A stretch of DNA of 64,000 nucleotides, taken from contig JAKOGI010002155.1 in NCBI GenBank assembly GCA_029747015.1, positions 1-64,000 on the forward strand, written 5' to 3'. Shown here piece by piece: positions 11,976 to 23,660 of this stretch. The DNA is from Carnegiea gigantea (Eukaryota; Streptophyta; Magnoliopsida; Caryophyllales; Cactaceae). Each line of letters starts with the position of its first letter. Positions within the stretch are counted from its first letter, which is position 1. The translations under genes were made by a program, and so were the position numbers. The notes beneath the pieces are model-generated. The model saw only the letters and a list, made by a program, of their open reading frames with translations. It made no database searches and was not told the origin of the DNA.

Positions 11976-13332
11976 TGATAGGAAGAATTCGAGTTTTAAA
12001 ATTTGTAACCCTAAGTACAAGGTTCTACCATTGAGTACTCGGGTTGTCGTCCACTGGGAGTTGGGTTTCAAGTACCGGGGTTACTTAGAATGACTCAATC
12101 TAGGCCAAGAAGGAAGCAATTGAAAACAAGCTAAATTAAGCTAATAAAAGCAAAAGAGATAGCTTAAGTCTATGATTTGACCAATTGACGAACTAAATAG
12201 TCAAGATGAGTCCTAACCTATTCGACTTATACACACAACTGGACATGGTTGGTTATACCATTGAAGACCACCCAAGCCCTTTCTCAAGGGTCATGGCCTA
12301 GCCTAATTAGTCTAACCACCTAGTTTCATGGGGTTAGCCAAATTAGACTATAAGATTAGTAATCCTCGAACCTAGTTATGATTGGGACTATTTTCATGTC
12401 CAAATCCCCGGCTATTCTCTCTCCCACACTAACTAGTTGAGCTCGCCTCTCGGCATAAGTCAATCGCCCAAAACTAAGGATGAAAGCTCTCTCAAGCATT
12501 TGATTGAACACGTGGCACGTATGAGAGAAAACTCTTAATTGGAGGCATAAACTAGGTATGGTTAGGTCCAATACAAGTCTAATTAGCCATCAAATGGCTA
12601 ATCACGACCCAAACCAACCAAAACTAACAATTAATCATACACAAAATATAAAAGCCCCAAATTAAACCTAAGCTAAAAAATAACTCAACAAACATGAAAA
12701 TGGAGGAATTAATCCAAACTAGCATGGACGAAAAGAGCTATTAAACATGAAATCATAATGAAAACTAAACATTTAAGCTAAATACACCCTAAACTAACAT
12801 GATTAAAACAAAAGGAAACAAGAAAAGCATGGAATAAAGAGACATAGAAAAAGGGAAACTTATGCTTGATTGATTGAATGAACTAGAAATCCACCAACTT
12901 GAATCCAAAATTAACCCAATTAAATCTAATCTACCTACTTTATTTCCCCCTAACAGGGTTTTGGAAGCCAAACCTAGTGTAAAAATCTCCAATAGGACCC
13001 CCAAAGAACTCACCAAAATGAGCTTTAAATAGGAATCGAGGCAGGCCGAGAAGAAGGGCATGACAGGCCGGGGGCCGACGGTCAGTCATCCTAGCGACGA
13101 TTGGTCATCCTAGTGACGGTCCACCGTCGGCCACAATGACTGTCGTTCTTCTTTCCTTATGAATTTCCGTGCTTTTCTCCTCAATCCTTGCTCCTTTTCA
13201 CCGCGTTTGCTTGATTGATCTTACTACCTACAAAAGTAAATAAAACAAGTAAAAGTCCTCAAGATTACATTATTATACGAGCTAAAATTAGGCGATAGAG
13301 GTATGTAAAATATGAAAATTTAGTACCAAACA
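11976..13332 (-). mobile_element. Solo LTR of the TR-GAG family
   Basis: The 1357 bp sequence begins TGATAGG and ends CCAAACA, and is flanked by a perfect 5 bp direct repeat AAAAT (11971-11975 and 13333-13337). It is colinear with the two LTRs at 19286-20655 and 23661-25029, sharing for example TTGAGTACT, GTCGTCC, GACTCAATCTAGGC/GTCTCAATCTAGGC, CACCCAAGCCCT, CTCAAGGGTCATG, CATAAGTCAATCGCCCAAAA, TTTGCTTGATT and TATTATACGAG. It is much more diverged from them than they are from each other. No internal region or second LTR is adjacent, so it arose by LTR recombination, or the internal part was lost. Strand is given to match the PBS orientation of the full element. Confidence 0.9.
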
Positions 13333-13337
13333 AAAAT

Positions 13338-14690
13338 AATGTGAAATATTAATTTATGTTTGCACTACTATTTATCAAGAGTTATAACCAAATAATCCAC
13401 ATTCATATTATAGGGGACCTGGCTACTAAAAGAGGCAGTACTGTTCTAATTAATAGACATGATGCTATAAATATTAAAATTTAAAGGAGATCCAGGTAAT
13501 TAACATCCATAATCAATTCAGCAGCCTACAATATGAACAACCTGAACCCATTTCCCCTCGCCCTGTAACTAGCACCTACCCTACATGACCCTCATTGATC
13601 AATTGCGAAAACGAGCAAAGCGAACATCAAAGACAACCCACTCACTCCTAATCAATATGGAGCACCATAATCCACAAACTTAACTTTGAACATCTTTATC
13701 CAAATGATACCAACCTTCCTAAATCTCTGCAGCAAACTGTAAATTCGCAAAAGCTTACAACTTTTTCCCCAATCAATACCCATTTTAGATAGGGTACAAT
13801 AACAAAAGAGACATGAAGGATGGATTAGATTTCCCCTGAAATCCCCTCACCATCACAGCTAATGAAAGTAAATACAAAAGCAAGAAATTTCAGGAAAAAG
13901 AACAATAGCATAACATTGAAGTCAGGTAGAAATGAATAGAAAAGCAGCTGATTCTAGGAAGAATAATAATACCATAACAATGACACAAGGCATAGTCATC
14001 AAACTAAGGAGCAAAGCTGTTGATATCCTTTCACTTGTTAATTTATTTATTTTTTTCCAAAGCAGTGCATAATAACATACTTTTAAGTCAAGATAAGACA
14101 CTTAAGAAGTACAAATTAATAAAAGTACAACTTGATTAAATGATGTAAGTTTTTTTAGTTATAAAGGGAGACAGAACTACCAATGTAAGTGGGATTCAAA
14201 ACCTTGATTCAATGATGAGTTCAACTGGAAAAGAGCACATCGAACCTTTGGTGATTGAGGGGGAGCATTGTCCATTAGTTATTCAGCTACAATTCTCGCA
14301 TTTTTAAAGTTTTCATAGCACCCTGCATAAAAAATCATAAGCTGAAATTAAATTTCATAAAGGGTATGGAAGATTAACATAAAATAATAAGCTAAGTTAA
14401 TATCTTTACTTAGGACATCTTGATCCAAACTTTTCTAGTAGCATCTCTTGGATTTGACATTATTATATGCCATGACAAATAAAAATGTCAAATAAATAAA
14501 ATATTGGACATTTGTTACAACTTAATTCAGAAAATTGGATGCAACCATATAAAAACCATAACATAACAAAATACTAAATTAGCCAAATATTCTATTTCAG
14601 AATGTGGAATCCAAACTAAAAAAAGGGTTTCTCATCCTATAAATATGAATAATGAGAAAAATTAAATCATCATCATCAATCAGTATCATT
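13338..14690. other. Spacer downstream of the CACTA transposase remnant
   Basis: AT-rich, with a slightly more GC-balanced patch at 13530-13860. No frame or repeat could be assigned. Confidence 0.35.
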
Positions 14691-14739
14691 CCACATCAAT
14701 ATTTAATTATAATCATCTAAAGTTTCATCTTCATCTCAG

Positions 14740-16960
14740 CTACTATCGCCATTAGATGTATCCTCATCACATTGAGTCTCTGGAAGTCCTCTGTCAAAGT
14801 ATGGTAGGCTCAAGATCATCTACACACTTGCCTATATGATTTTCATCTACATTAATGTCGATGAAGGTATATTCTCTTTTCCCATATCAAACAAATCTCT
14901 TGGCTCAGTAGTCATCACAACATGATAGTTCTTTTCTGTAGCATCTGGAGTATAAACACTTGCAATGATTGAGATGCCAAAACAAAATTTTCATCAGTCT
15001 TCCACAATGCCTTCAAATTCCCTATGGTAAATCCAAATTGATCTTGTTCAGCACCTTTGATGGGATCCACCTAATCATATCGAAACAAAAGAGCCTTCTT
15101 CGCTTCATAGTAGTCTAATTCTAAGATTTCTGTCAAGACACCATAGCAACTGATGTCATCTTCACTATATATTGTATTAAAAAGAACACCACAATTCTGA
15201 GTTAAAGAATTCTTGTCCATTTTTTTATTCGAAACTTGAACCCATTACAAGCGACATTGGAAAATGTCTTCATCCATAAGGAAGGATATTTACTAAGGTA
15301 CCCAAAATCATCAGCTAAACGAGGATCATTTGGTAGATGATGCAAAACCTACAAATATTATGTGTTAGTTTACTTAGTCATTCAATTCACTAAAATTATG
15401 ATGAAAATAACTTGGCAACTTACATTGTTCACAAATCATTTACAAAAGTCGCTTTTTTGAATATTTTCACTTTCACTTTGCCCTCGATAACTATTTCTGC
15501 TATAAACATGTTCTTTGTGCTCTCTGCACTGATTTATCATTATTAGTAGATTGTTAAATCTTTTATAGTAATAATAAAGTATCACAAGAAAATATTAAAG
15601 AAAAAATTTACTTGATATAAAGCCTAATTTCATCACAATTAAAAAGCAATTATCTATGTGCTTGTTCTCTTAGGTAATCATTGGCATGTTTGTCATTCTT
15701 TTTGGATATAGGACGATACTTTAGAGAAAATATCGATAAACCTCATGAGTCTCAAAACCACCATCATCATTAATCCTACTTGATCGATTCTCTCTTGTCT
15801 CAATGCCATGCAGATACCTTGCACACAAGGTTAAACATTCTTCAGCATAATATCCTTCTGGAATCGATCCCTCTAAATGACTTTTATTATGTATATATTT
15901 CTTTAATCTATGTTAACTATTAACACTCAAAAAAGACATATTTTCCCGCATATCATCTTATTAGTGACAAATTAGTTAACAAATAAATAAGAGTTATGTA
16001 AATGACATAAATTATCTATTAACCATACCTTTCTATTAGATACATCCATCTATAATGCACCGGTCCAGCAATCATCGCCTCATATGTAAATGAAAAGATA
16101 GATGTATGATGATATCAAAGAAAGAAGGCGGGAATAAGTGTTCAAGATGGCAGAGTGCAACCACAATCTGATGTTGTACGCATTCAAAATTATGCGGTGC
16201 TGTCATTTTAGAACACAACTGTCTAAAGAAGTTGCTGACTTCTATTTAAACTAAAATCAGTTCTTTATTAGCTTCTTAACTGCTAGTGATAACAATTGTT
16301 GCATGACAACGGGGTGGTCATGGCTTTTAAGGCCATGGATCTTATGCTCACTTAGCTGCACATACCGTGTGACATTAGATGCATAGCCATCAAGGACTTT
16401 AACACTAGCTAGCATCTTTAAGAAGTCCTCTTTCTTATTAAGACTCAATGTAAAGCTTGTAGGGGGTATCTTGGTTCTACCACATACCATCTTATATTAG
16501 GTGAAGATGTTCCCTAATCTAGATATCTTTTAGACCTAGACGTAACTGTAAGGTATCCTTCATTTTACCTTCAATGTTCAGAAGTGTACTAATCAAAGTC
16601 TTAGAGAAATTTTTTTTCAGCATGCATCACATCCAAGTTATGGCGTATGAGAGGTGTTCCCACTAGGAAGTTGGAAGAAAATATTTTTTTTTCTTCTAAG
16701 GTATAACCTTATCACCTTGCTTTCTCTTTTTTTGCTTGGATATAGGAGCTTTTCCTAGAGTAACATCAAGTCATTGTATTTGATCAAGTAATTGTGAACC
16801 ATATTGTGGCTTTAGAGCTTGCCTCATTTTAGTATTTCCATCAAATGACTTTCTATTACATTGAAATTTATGATCAAGATTCAAGAAGCATTAATGACCA
16901 GTATAACATAACTTTCTACTTCTTAAATAGGTTTGAGAAATCTAACTCTGAATACGGTCT
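14740..16960 (-). pseudogene. CACTA transposase TNP2 with DUF4218 and DUF4216, decayed
   Basis: This is the main transposase of plant En/Spm (CACTA) elements, which cuts and joins element ends. In minus-strand order: about 16920-16780 reads TGH.CFLNLDHKFQCNRKSFDG followed by LKPQYG, the conserved block before the nuclease core. About 16660-16540 reads IRHNLDVMHAEKNF, then LISTLLNIEGKMKDTLQLRLDL. At 16490-16257 an open 77-codon stretch reads PPTSFTLSLNKKEDFLKML, then DGYASNVTRYVQL and GLKSHDHPVVMQQLLSLAV. About 15900-15760 reads EGSIPEGYYAEECLTLCARY (DUF4218). About 15075-14960 reads VDPIKGAEQDQFGFTIGNL, then ENFVLASQSLQVF (DUF4216). Many stops and frameshifts separate the blocks, and the N-terminal transposase-associated domain is not seen. 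It is the upstream partner of the Transposase_24 gene at 8.2-9 kb. Confidence 0.85.
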
Positions 16961-18100
16961 GCATCATATTTAAGTAGGAAGATATGCATAAATTTTACAT
17001 TATTCATATATATATATATATATATATATTCGTATATCTATGTAAAAATATACAAAATTGCACTATTATATTTGCTTATATGCTTCTGTCATAACCTATT
17101 TGATTTGACCATTCTTTTTGCGATGATAAAATTTTCGTACGGCTTATGGCTCCTGTTAAATCATAAGTATATGATTACTGTCAAAGCTCAAATACTTAAA
17201 TATGATTAATTGATGAGATGTTGCAGCCATGCCTTTAAAGGCTTGTATCTCAACTAAGAAACACTGACACAAAATTTGAGTGCTTAACAAAATCCTAAAA
17301 TCAAAGAATATTTTGAAGGTTGAAGATGAAGGATAGTAGAGAAGGGGGGAGAGAGAGAGAGAGAAAAAAAAAGAAGTGAGAAATGAGAATGAATATTGTG
17401 ACGCTGAAGCTTGGTGCAGTGGGGGATTTTTTTTTTCCATTTTCTTTAATTTTGTTTACCCACACCCTTTGTCTTATTTGTTGTTGAGCGAGAAACCAAC
17501 TTATCCAATGGTAGAAAGATAAATCAAGGTGACAATCAACTTTTGAATGGAAATACAACATTGACATCGAAAAGGAGCCAACAAATTAACAAACCCAAAC
17601 GAATATGGTTCCAAAAATATTTCCTAAATTCAGACATTTCAGAATTTAACGCACTAAACCTCGGACCCACAACCACTTTTTCCTCTAAAATAAGATACAA
17701 ATTTTCCAAAAATAATGAATGCAAAATTAATGTAACTATAAGAAGTTACAAGGGGTCATAAGGAATTGTAAGAAGATGTAGGAAACTGTGCAAATCCATT
17801 AGAATTGTAAGAACTTGTAAAGAGTTTTAAGGAGCTGTAAACAATAAGCTTATCCAGAAAAGGAATAGGATCACACAAGTTGGTGGATTATAGGAGTTTC
17901 CAACAACTCAATTATCTTGTTACAAAAATTTGCTAAAGTGTTCCACTATCTAAATTTGGTCATATGGACAGTTTTTTTGCCAACACCATGCGGGGAAATT
18001 ACCTACCATGTTACCAAAACAAACATTATAACCTCCCTAGTAACCAAAGGTTCAACTTCCCCTAAACGACCCTACAGTGGCCATATGCTTGCCCATTCGT
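16961..18100. other. Spacer with TA microsatellite and purine/pyrimidine tracts
   Basis: A (TA)n run lies near 17009-17030 and a GAGA/poly-A tract near 17347-17375. Around 17745-17840 several short copies of a GAATTGTAAGAA / GTTACAAG motif occur. A right CACTA terminus was looked for here and not found. Open frames are short and of biased composition. Confidence 0.35.
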
Positions 18101-18109
18101 CATAATTAA

Positions 18110-18485
18110 GGCTATCACGAAACCAAGTCGAGTCGCCAAGCCCTCAGGTTTGGGTTGATCAAAGCTCAGCTCGGGTTCGTGCCAAATTGAGCTCGAGTTA
18201 AGCTCAAGCCTTACAAGGCTCAACTTCAGTGGACTCGATTTGGCTTGGTTCGGCTTGTTTAGTTCATTTTTTATATGCTCTTGTAGCCTTAAATTTGGTA
18301 ACTTTTTGACCAAAAAAAGAAAAAAGAATGTTAAGCCCAGCCAAGATGAGCACTGTGGCCTGAACCTAAACTTTGCAAGCTCGATGAGCTTCGAACGGAG
18401 CCCAAGCCCGAGCCAAGCTCTTAACTGACTGAGCTGAGCTCAAATCTAGCCAGCTATAGCTCAGCTAGGTCATTTACACCCCTGG
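18110..18485. repeat. GAGCTC-rich dispersed repeat (hAT-like non-autonomous element?)
   Basis: The block is dense in AGCTCGAG, AGCCCAAG, GCTCAGCTC and related purine/pyrimidine-alternating words, with an inserted AT-rich middle (18262-18335). It ends at TCATTTACACCCCTG. The reverse complement starts CAGGGGTGTAAATGA, which resembles hAT terminal repeats. A related block occurs at 60268-60475 in the intron of the WD40 gene. The opposite terminus is not clear. Confidence 0.55.
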
Positions 18486-19080
18486 TCATAATTATACCCT
18501 TTTTCATCTTCCTCGTCCCCTCACTCTGTGAGGCCATCCTCACATGTCGAATCACTGTCCTCTTTCCTTGCCAAAGTTGTCCCTTTTTCATATGCACCCT
18601 TGGCCTTACGCTTTCCCTTTGCATGGTGATGACATTGTTGGATCACTGTCATTTATCCTAGTTGATGTTGATTATGTTTCTCTTCTGACCATACCTTTAA
18701 CTTAGACCATAATGTCGTGCTAAATTTTAGTTGCACATCTATAATTTGGTCATGTATACATGGGCTAACCATTTTATATGTCATCAACCATCACATATAA
18801 CCTTCCAGTTAGATGGTCCTCCTTAAACTACCAAAATCACCCATTCAATCTACAACCACCGTCATCCTTTGACCTTCACTCATACAATCATATTAGCACT
18901 CCTATCAGCATTCCACCAAAATCATAGACTAAGTACAACAAAAAATATCCATCACCACTATGCCCCCTCCTGTTCTCAAAAACCCAAAGTATATTTTAAA
19001 AAAATTTACTAATAACAACTCCTCACATGAAAACCTTAAACACCCCTTTACGCACACCTCATACATTAAACATGCTATAT
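18486..19080. other. Spacer without recognised features
   Basis: Mixed composition, with a CT-rich patch at 18500-18620. No frame, RNA gene or element end could be supported. Confidence 0.35.
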
Positions 19081-19285
19081 AATAATAACATTCAAGTTGT
19101 AAATGTAGCATTACATTGAATGTAGAAGACAAGAACCCATAATAAGGTTTAAATATCCCTTACACATATCCCATGTATTACTTTGAATGTAGAAGACTAT
19201 TAGTGGAATCCTTATTTCCTAATAGATTATTTGCCCACTTTTATTAAGAACTTCAATTCAAATGCCCTATATACAATCTGATTAC

Positions 19286-20655
19286 TGTTAGCAGAAAAAA
19301 ACAGAGTTTTAATATTTATAAACCCCAAGTGCAAGGTGTATCGTTGAGTACTTGGGGTGTCGTCCGCAGGGAATTGTGTTTTCAACTACCAGAGTTTACT
19401 AGAGCGTCTCAATCTAGGCGTGATCAACGGTGAAGGAGGGGACCTAAACTACGCTACAAATATAGAAACAAGCGACTTGGAATTGTGATTTTACCAATTA
19501 GTGAACCAACTAATCAATACGAGTCCTAACCCACCCAAACTACGCTATGAACAAGAGATGGTCGGTTGCACCATCAAAGACCACCCAAGCCCTCTCTCAA
19601 GGGTCATGAGCTAGTCTAATTCGTGTAACCACCTACTTTCGTGGGGTTAGTCGAATTAGACCACAAAACTAGCAACCCCGGACCTAGCTCGATTCGGATA
19701 CTACTTTCGTGTCCCGAACTCGGCCATTCCCTCTCCCACACTAGCAAATTGACCTCACCTCTCAGCATAAGTCAATCGCCCAAAAATATGGATGAAAACC
19801 CTCTCAGGCATTTCATCGAACACTTGGCGGGCGTGAAGGAAAACTCTAAGTTCTAGGCATAGATTGGGTATGGTTAGGCCTAGTACAAGATCAATTAGCC
19901 ATCAAGAGGCTAATCACAATTCAAGCCAACACAATCTACCAACAAATCATGAAAAACGCGTGAAAACCTAAACTAACCAACAAGAACATAAACTTGAAGA
20001 ACAAAACGGAATGAAATAAAACAAATCTAAACAACTAAACAACATAAATTAACAATGAAATTTAAACACATAAATCGACCAAAACCAATACAAGAATCAA
20101 AATCAACAAAACATAATTAACAAGAACATAAAAAACTAGAGAGATAAAAGAGAAGGAAACTTAGTCTTGAATTGATGAAGAACTTGAAATCCAAAGGTTG
20201 AATCCAATGTTACAATCTTCAATCCTAAACTAATCTCCCTTCTTAACTAAAATCTAACCTAAACTAATCCTACAAAATCGCCAGAGCAAAGACCTCCAAC
20301 GACGAATGAACTCCCCACAAACAGACGCCCGAACGGACTTAAATAGAAAACCGAAGCCGCGACGAATCTGGGGAGGTGGCACGGGCGTGCCATGTGGCAC
20401 GGCCACACCGTGCCACATTGCTGTGGCACGGTGCCGCCTCCCCCCGGTTTGTCCGGTTTTGCTGGTTTTCGCCGGTTTTCGCTGTTTTTCTTCGTTTTGT
20501 CCCATCTTCGTCCCTTTTCGCGACGTTTGCTTGATTTGGAGTTATTTCCTACAAAACATAAATAAAACAAGGTAAAATCCTATAAAATAAAGTTATTATA
20601 CGAGTAAAAGGTGGGTGAAAGAAGCACGTAAAATGGGTAAATTTACCGTTCAACA
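19286..20655 (-). repeat. LTR of the TR-GAG element (3' LTR by transcription)
   Basis: The 1370 bp LTR carries TG..CA ends, long A-rich stretches (19920-20160) and a GC-rich palindromic block at 20375-20436. Compared with its partner at 23661-25029 I count eight substitutions (near 19440, 19808, 19869, 20308, three within 20386-20397, and 20451) and one A-run indel (near 20130). Open frames in it recur in the partner because the sequence is duplicated, not because they are genes. Confidence 0.93.
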
Positions 20656-20680
20656 CACCCCCACACCTATCTTTTGCTCG
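20656..20680 (-). promoter_or_regulatory. Polypurine tract of the TR-GAG element
   Basis: Read on the minus strand, a G-rich purine run (AGGTGTGGGGGTGTG) directly abuts the LTR start. This is the usual position of the plus-strand priming site in LTR elements. Confidence 0.7.
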
Positions 20681-22222
20681 TCCTCGAGCAAAATAAAAGA
20701 AAAACTAAAGTAAACAACTAACTCACTTTCGTAGGAATCACGGTTGCATTTAGCGTATGCAACAAGCCCTTTAAACCCCTTGGTTACCCCAAGTGGACGA
20801 GTAAGGTCTCGTGAGGGTTTGCAGAAGATATACCCACAAAATCTCAAAAAGGAAAAACAAAGAAAAGAGAAACAAAAGTCGAAAAATAAAAGTAGCAAAA
20901 CACAATATATACATGGGGATAAACTGTACACAATCGAATCAACCAAAACCACCTAATAGCTCAAATATCAGTCTGTACACAGGCATTATATGCATTTCAG
21001 GACACATCATCCCAAAGAGTGGCATCCAGACATCAGCTTTTCACCCCACGACGCATGAGGACATTGAATCCATCCTGGTGCCTAGTGTGCAAGTGTATCA
21101 TCACCCTGAAACTAAGCCTACCAAAACCAAACTCAATCCCACGCAATTGACACAAGCTACCTTTTTGATTGGCTAGCATAGAAAGCAGGCTTCCCCAGTA
21201 GCAGTATTGCCTCAAAGGGTAACACCCAGTAGCGCATGCCTCAAAGGGGTACTTGTCATTTCCAACTCTTTTCTTCCCCACTTTCTTTTCTTTCCATTAT
21301 TATTTTTTTCAATACAAACTCATGTCACGCCTCAAAGGGATACACCCAGTAGCGCTTGAATTTGTTTGTTTTTGCTTTTGTTTTGGAAAAAGAAAGGGGG
21401 GTGCCAGCACATATAAAGGGAACTGTGCAGTAGACAATGGGAGAGTCGATCGTGGAAGACTAAGAATTCAGGATGATGACAATACATGAATTCAGGACTG
21501 GATTGCAAAATTACGATGGACTGTTGGGGTTAGAACTGAGGTCTAAAACGACAGATTGGGGATGAATATCTATCATACACATTATACTTATATACGAGCT
21601 AACAGTCAAGGTATCAGGGATCAAGGCTGATCAAAATAGTACAAAACTCCCCTAAATGCAAAAAGAAAAGAAAAATTTGTACAAAAAGGAGAAAAAATGA
21701 AAAAGTTATACAAAAATGAAAAATTTTCACAAAAAAAATAAAAAGAAAAGGGGAGATGACCCCACCCCCACACCTAAATCTCACAATGTCCTCATTGGGA
21801 GCCGTGAGTCATCACCAACACACAAAAATAAAGAAAAACAAAATCAAACACAAGAAAAACAAAAATCGACAAAAATATACACAAGCTAATACACTCTCCC
21901 AAAAAATACAATTCTCACCCAAAACAACAACACGATCACACATAAATACAAACTAACACCACCAAAAATAAATGTAGACCAATCCAATAACACCACCAAT
22001 CACAACACAATAAAAATCTACAAAGACACAAAAATGGTGATCATAGCCAATAACGGCTCAACAACATCCAAATTTCACCACAAGATGATCACCAACTAAA
22101 AACACAATCCTAATATTCACAACTAAACAAAAACAAAAAGGGAAGAAAAGAAAAATAAAAAGAAGGGGGGGAAGAGAAGAGTGAGAACGAATATACCAGG
22201 TCGGGTACAGAATGTACCCAAA
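20681..22222. other. Non-coding 3' part of the TR-GAG interior
   Basis: The region is A-rich on the plus strand with several AAGAAAAA runs (20840-20900, 21655-21750, 21830-21880, 22130-22170). Near 21205-21345 the phrase GCCTCAAAGGG..A(C)ACCCAGTAGCGC occurs as two to three spaced copies. No conserved protein domain was seen in either strand. Confidence 0.5.
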
Positions 22223-23484
22223 CTACACCTCGCTAGGACGAGGTTGGGGAAGCGCGAGGAGCATCAGCCACTCCTCGGCGGCGTTCAGGACGCGCATCGG
22301 CAACTCAGATGCTGTCAACACTCGCAGAAGTTTATCAAACACCTGAGCCTGCAACTCAGATGAGTGTAAGTAGGAGCACTTAAACAGGAATGCAGAAATA
22401 ATAGTAAGTGCTCTCCTGAATTTATCAAATGCCTTAGAAAAATCAGTAGAATGATTGAATTCAATAGGAAAGATGATTTTTCCAGGCATGTCCTCTAGGT
22501 ATAGACTATAAGGGTCAGGGGAGGGGTCATACCCTCTAAAGGCACCTAGGGACTCCATACAGTCTATCTCATTCCCCTCAAGCATATCATGACATGCAAC
22601 GAGTGATAAATTATGGTACTCAGGAGAAGAGGAGGGTAGTGAACATGAAGAAGCATGAGAAATATCAAGGGAGTTGAGGGATACATGGTCAGTAAGATCA
22701 GGACTAGATGAAACTACAGCCACAGCATCCACACAGGACTCCCCCTCGAGAATCTTGTCAAGATCCTACACCTCACTACAAGTACCGTCTGACTCAAGAC
22801 AGAAATCATCCCCATCGACCCTAGCACCAACACAAAATGTCGCACCTACCCCGAACTCCGTCGACTGAGCTAAAGGGAAAGGTGGATCAGGATAGGTCAA
22901 AGTGTTGTCCTTAAATGTGCTAGGTAGGGATGGAGCAACAAGAGGTAGAGTAGGTAAGGGAGGGTCGAGCACCTCCTCTAGTCCGGACTCTAGAGGAGGA
23001 AAAGACGCACCATCATCACACAGATTGACATCAAGTCTAGGAGCACTAGAACTAGGGTCAATCTTGGGTGATAGGTCATACTCCCTCGATTTATTAACAA
23101 ACTCAGCAAACTCAACTTGTTGCTTGTTCATGGCCTCTATCATACTAGAAATTCTAGCAAAACCATCAGCAGAAATACGATAGGGACAAGAAACACTATC
23201 ATGGTCAGAACGATGGCAGATCTCACATGCAAGAGGTGTAAAATTAGGAATGCAGGGGGATGGGATGGATGAAGTAAATTGACTAGTCTCAAATTCATAA
23301 GTATCCCTAGCCAACCACTCAAGTAATTCCCAAGCTTCATCAACGTTTCGAGCACAGAAGTCCCAATGCTCCAAAAGAGCACGGGTCTCACAAGTCACAC
23401 CCTCATAGACCATGTTCAAAATTTCCAACTTCTCGAAGCAATAACCACAATGAGCAAGAAAAGCATGTAATCTATCATAGTATT
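22223..23484 (-). CDS. Gag-like protein of the TR-GAG element, one in-frame TAG
   Basis: The frame starts after a TGA near 23487 and runs to a stop at about 22220. It opens with QYYDRLHAFLAHCGY, then EKLEILNMVYEGV, and continues RALLEHWDFCARNVDEAW, then ELLEWLARDTYEFETSQ. This is the helical core of plant Ty3/gypsy (Athila-type) Gag domains. A zinc knuckle CEICHRSDHDSVSC (CX2CX4HX4C) follows, then an acidic Pro/Ser-rich region. A TAG at 22766-22768 interrupts the frame. The next codons continue in the same frame to LPQPRPSEV. Gag packages element RNA in cytoplasmic particles. The N-terminus is short (about 175 bp between PBS and domain). The first ATG in frame is at 23428, inside the domain, so the real start is uncertain. 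Confidence 0.75.
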
Positions 23485-23634
23485 GTCAAAACAATTCATG
23501 CTCATGTTGAGGGAAGTGGAAAGGAGACATATTTCCTTTTTTTTTTTTGAAATTTTTGATTTTTTTGATTTTTTTGGATTTTCTAAAGGCCTAGTCTCGA
23601 ATGCTGAAGTAAACCCCAATATTGAAAAACGCCA

Positions 23635-23660
23635 ATTCCCCGGCAACGGCGCCAAAAACT
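23635..23660 (-). promoter_or_regulatory. Primer-binding site region of the TR-GAG element
   Basis: On the minus strand this reads AGTTTTTGGCGCCGTTGCCG and continues GGGAATTGG, directly after the LTR end ...CTAACA. The phrase TGGCGCCGTTGCCGGGGA is characteristic of primer-binding sites in plant Athila/Tat-type elements and sets the transcriptional direction. Confidence 0.8.

Noticed and set aside
17156..17567. Ser/Phe/Leu-rich frames on the minus strand
   Set aside because: They are driven by a GA/poly-A tract and show no conserved features.
20259..20570. Overlapping open frames on both strands in the LTR, repeated at 24633-24944
   Set aside because: They recur only because the LTR is duplicated. 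Composition follows the GC-rich palindromic block and no domain is seen.
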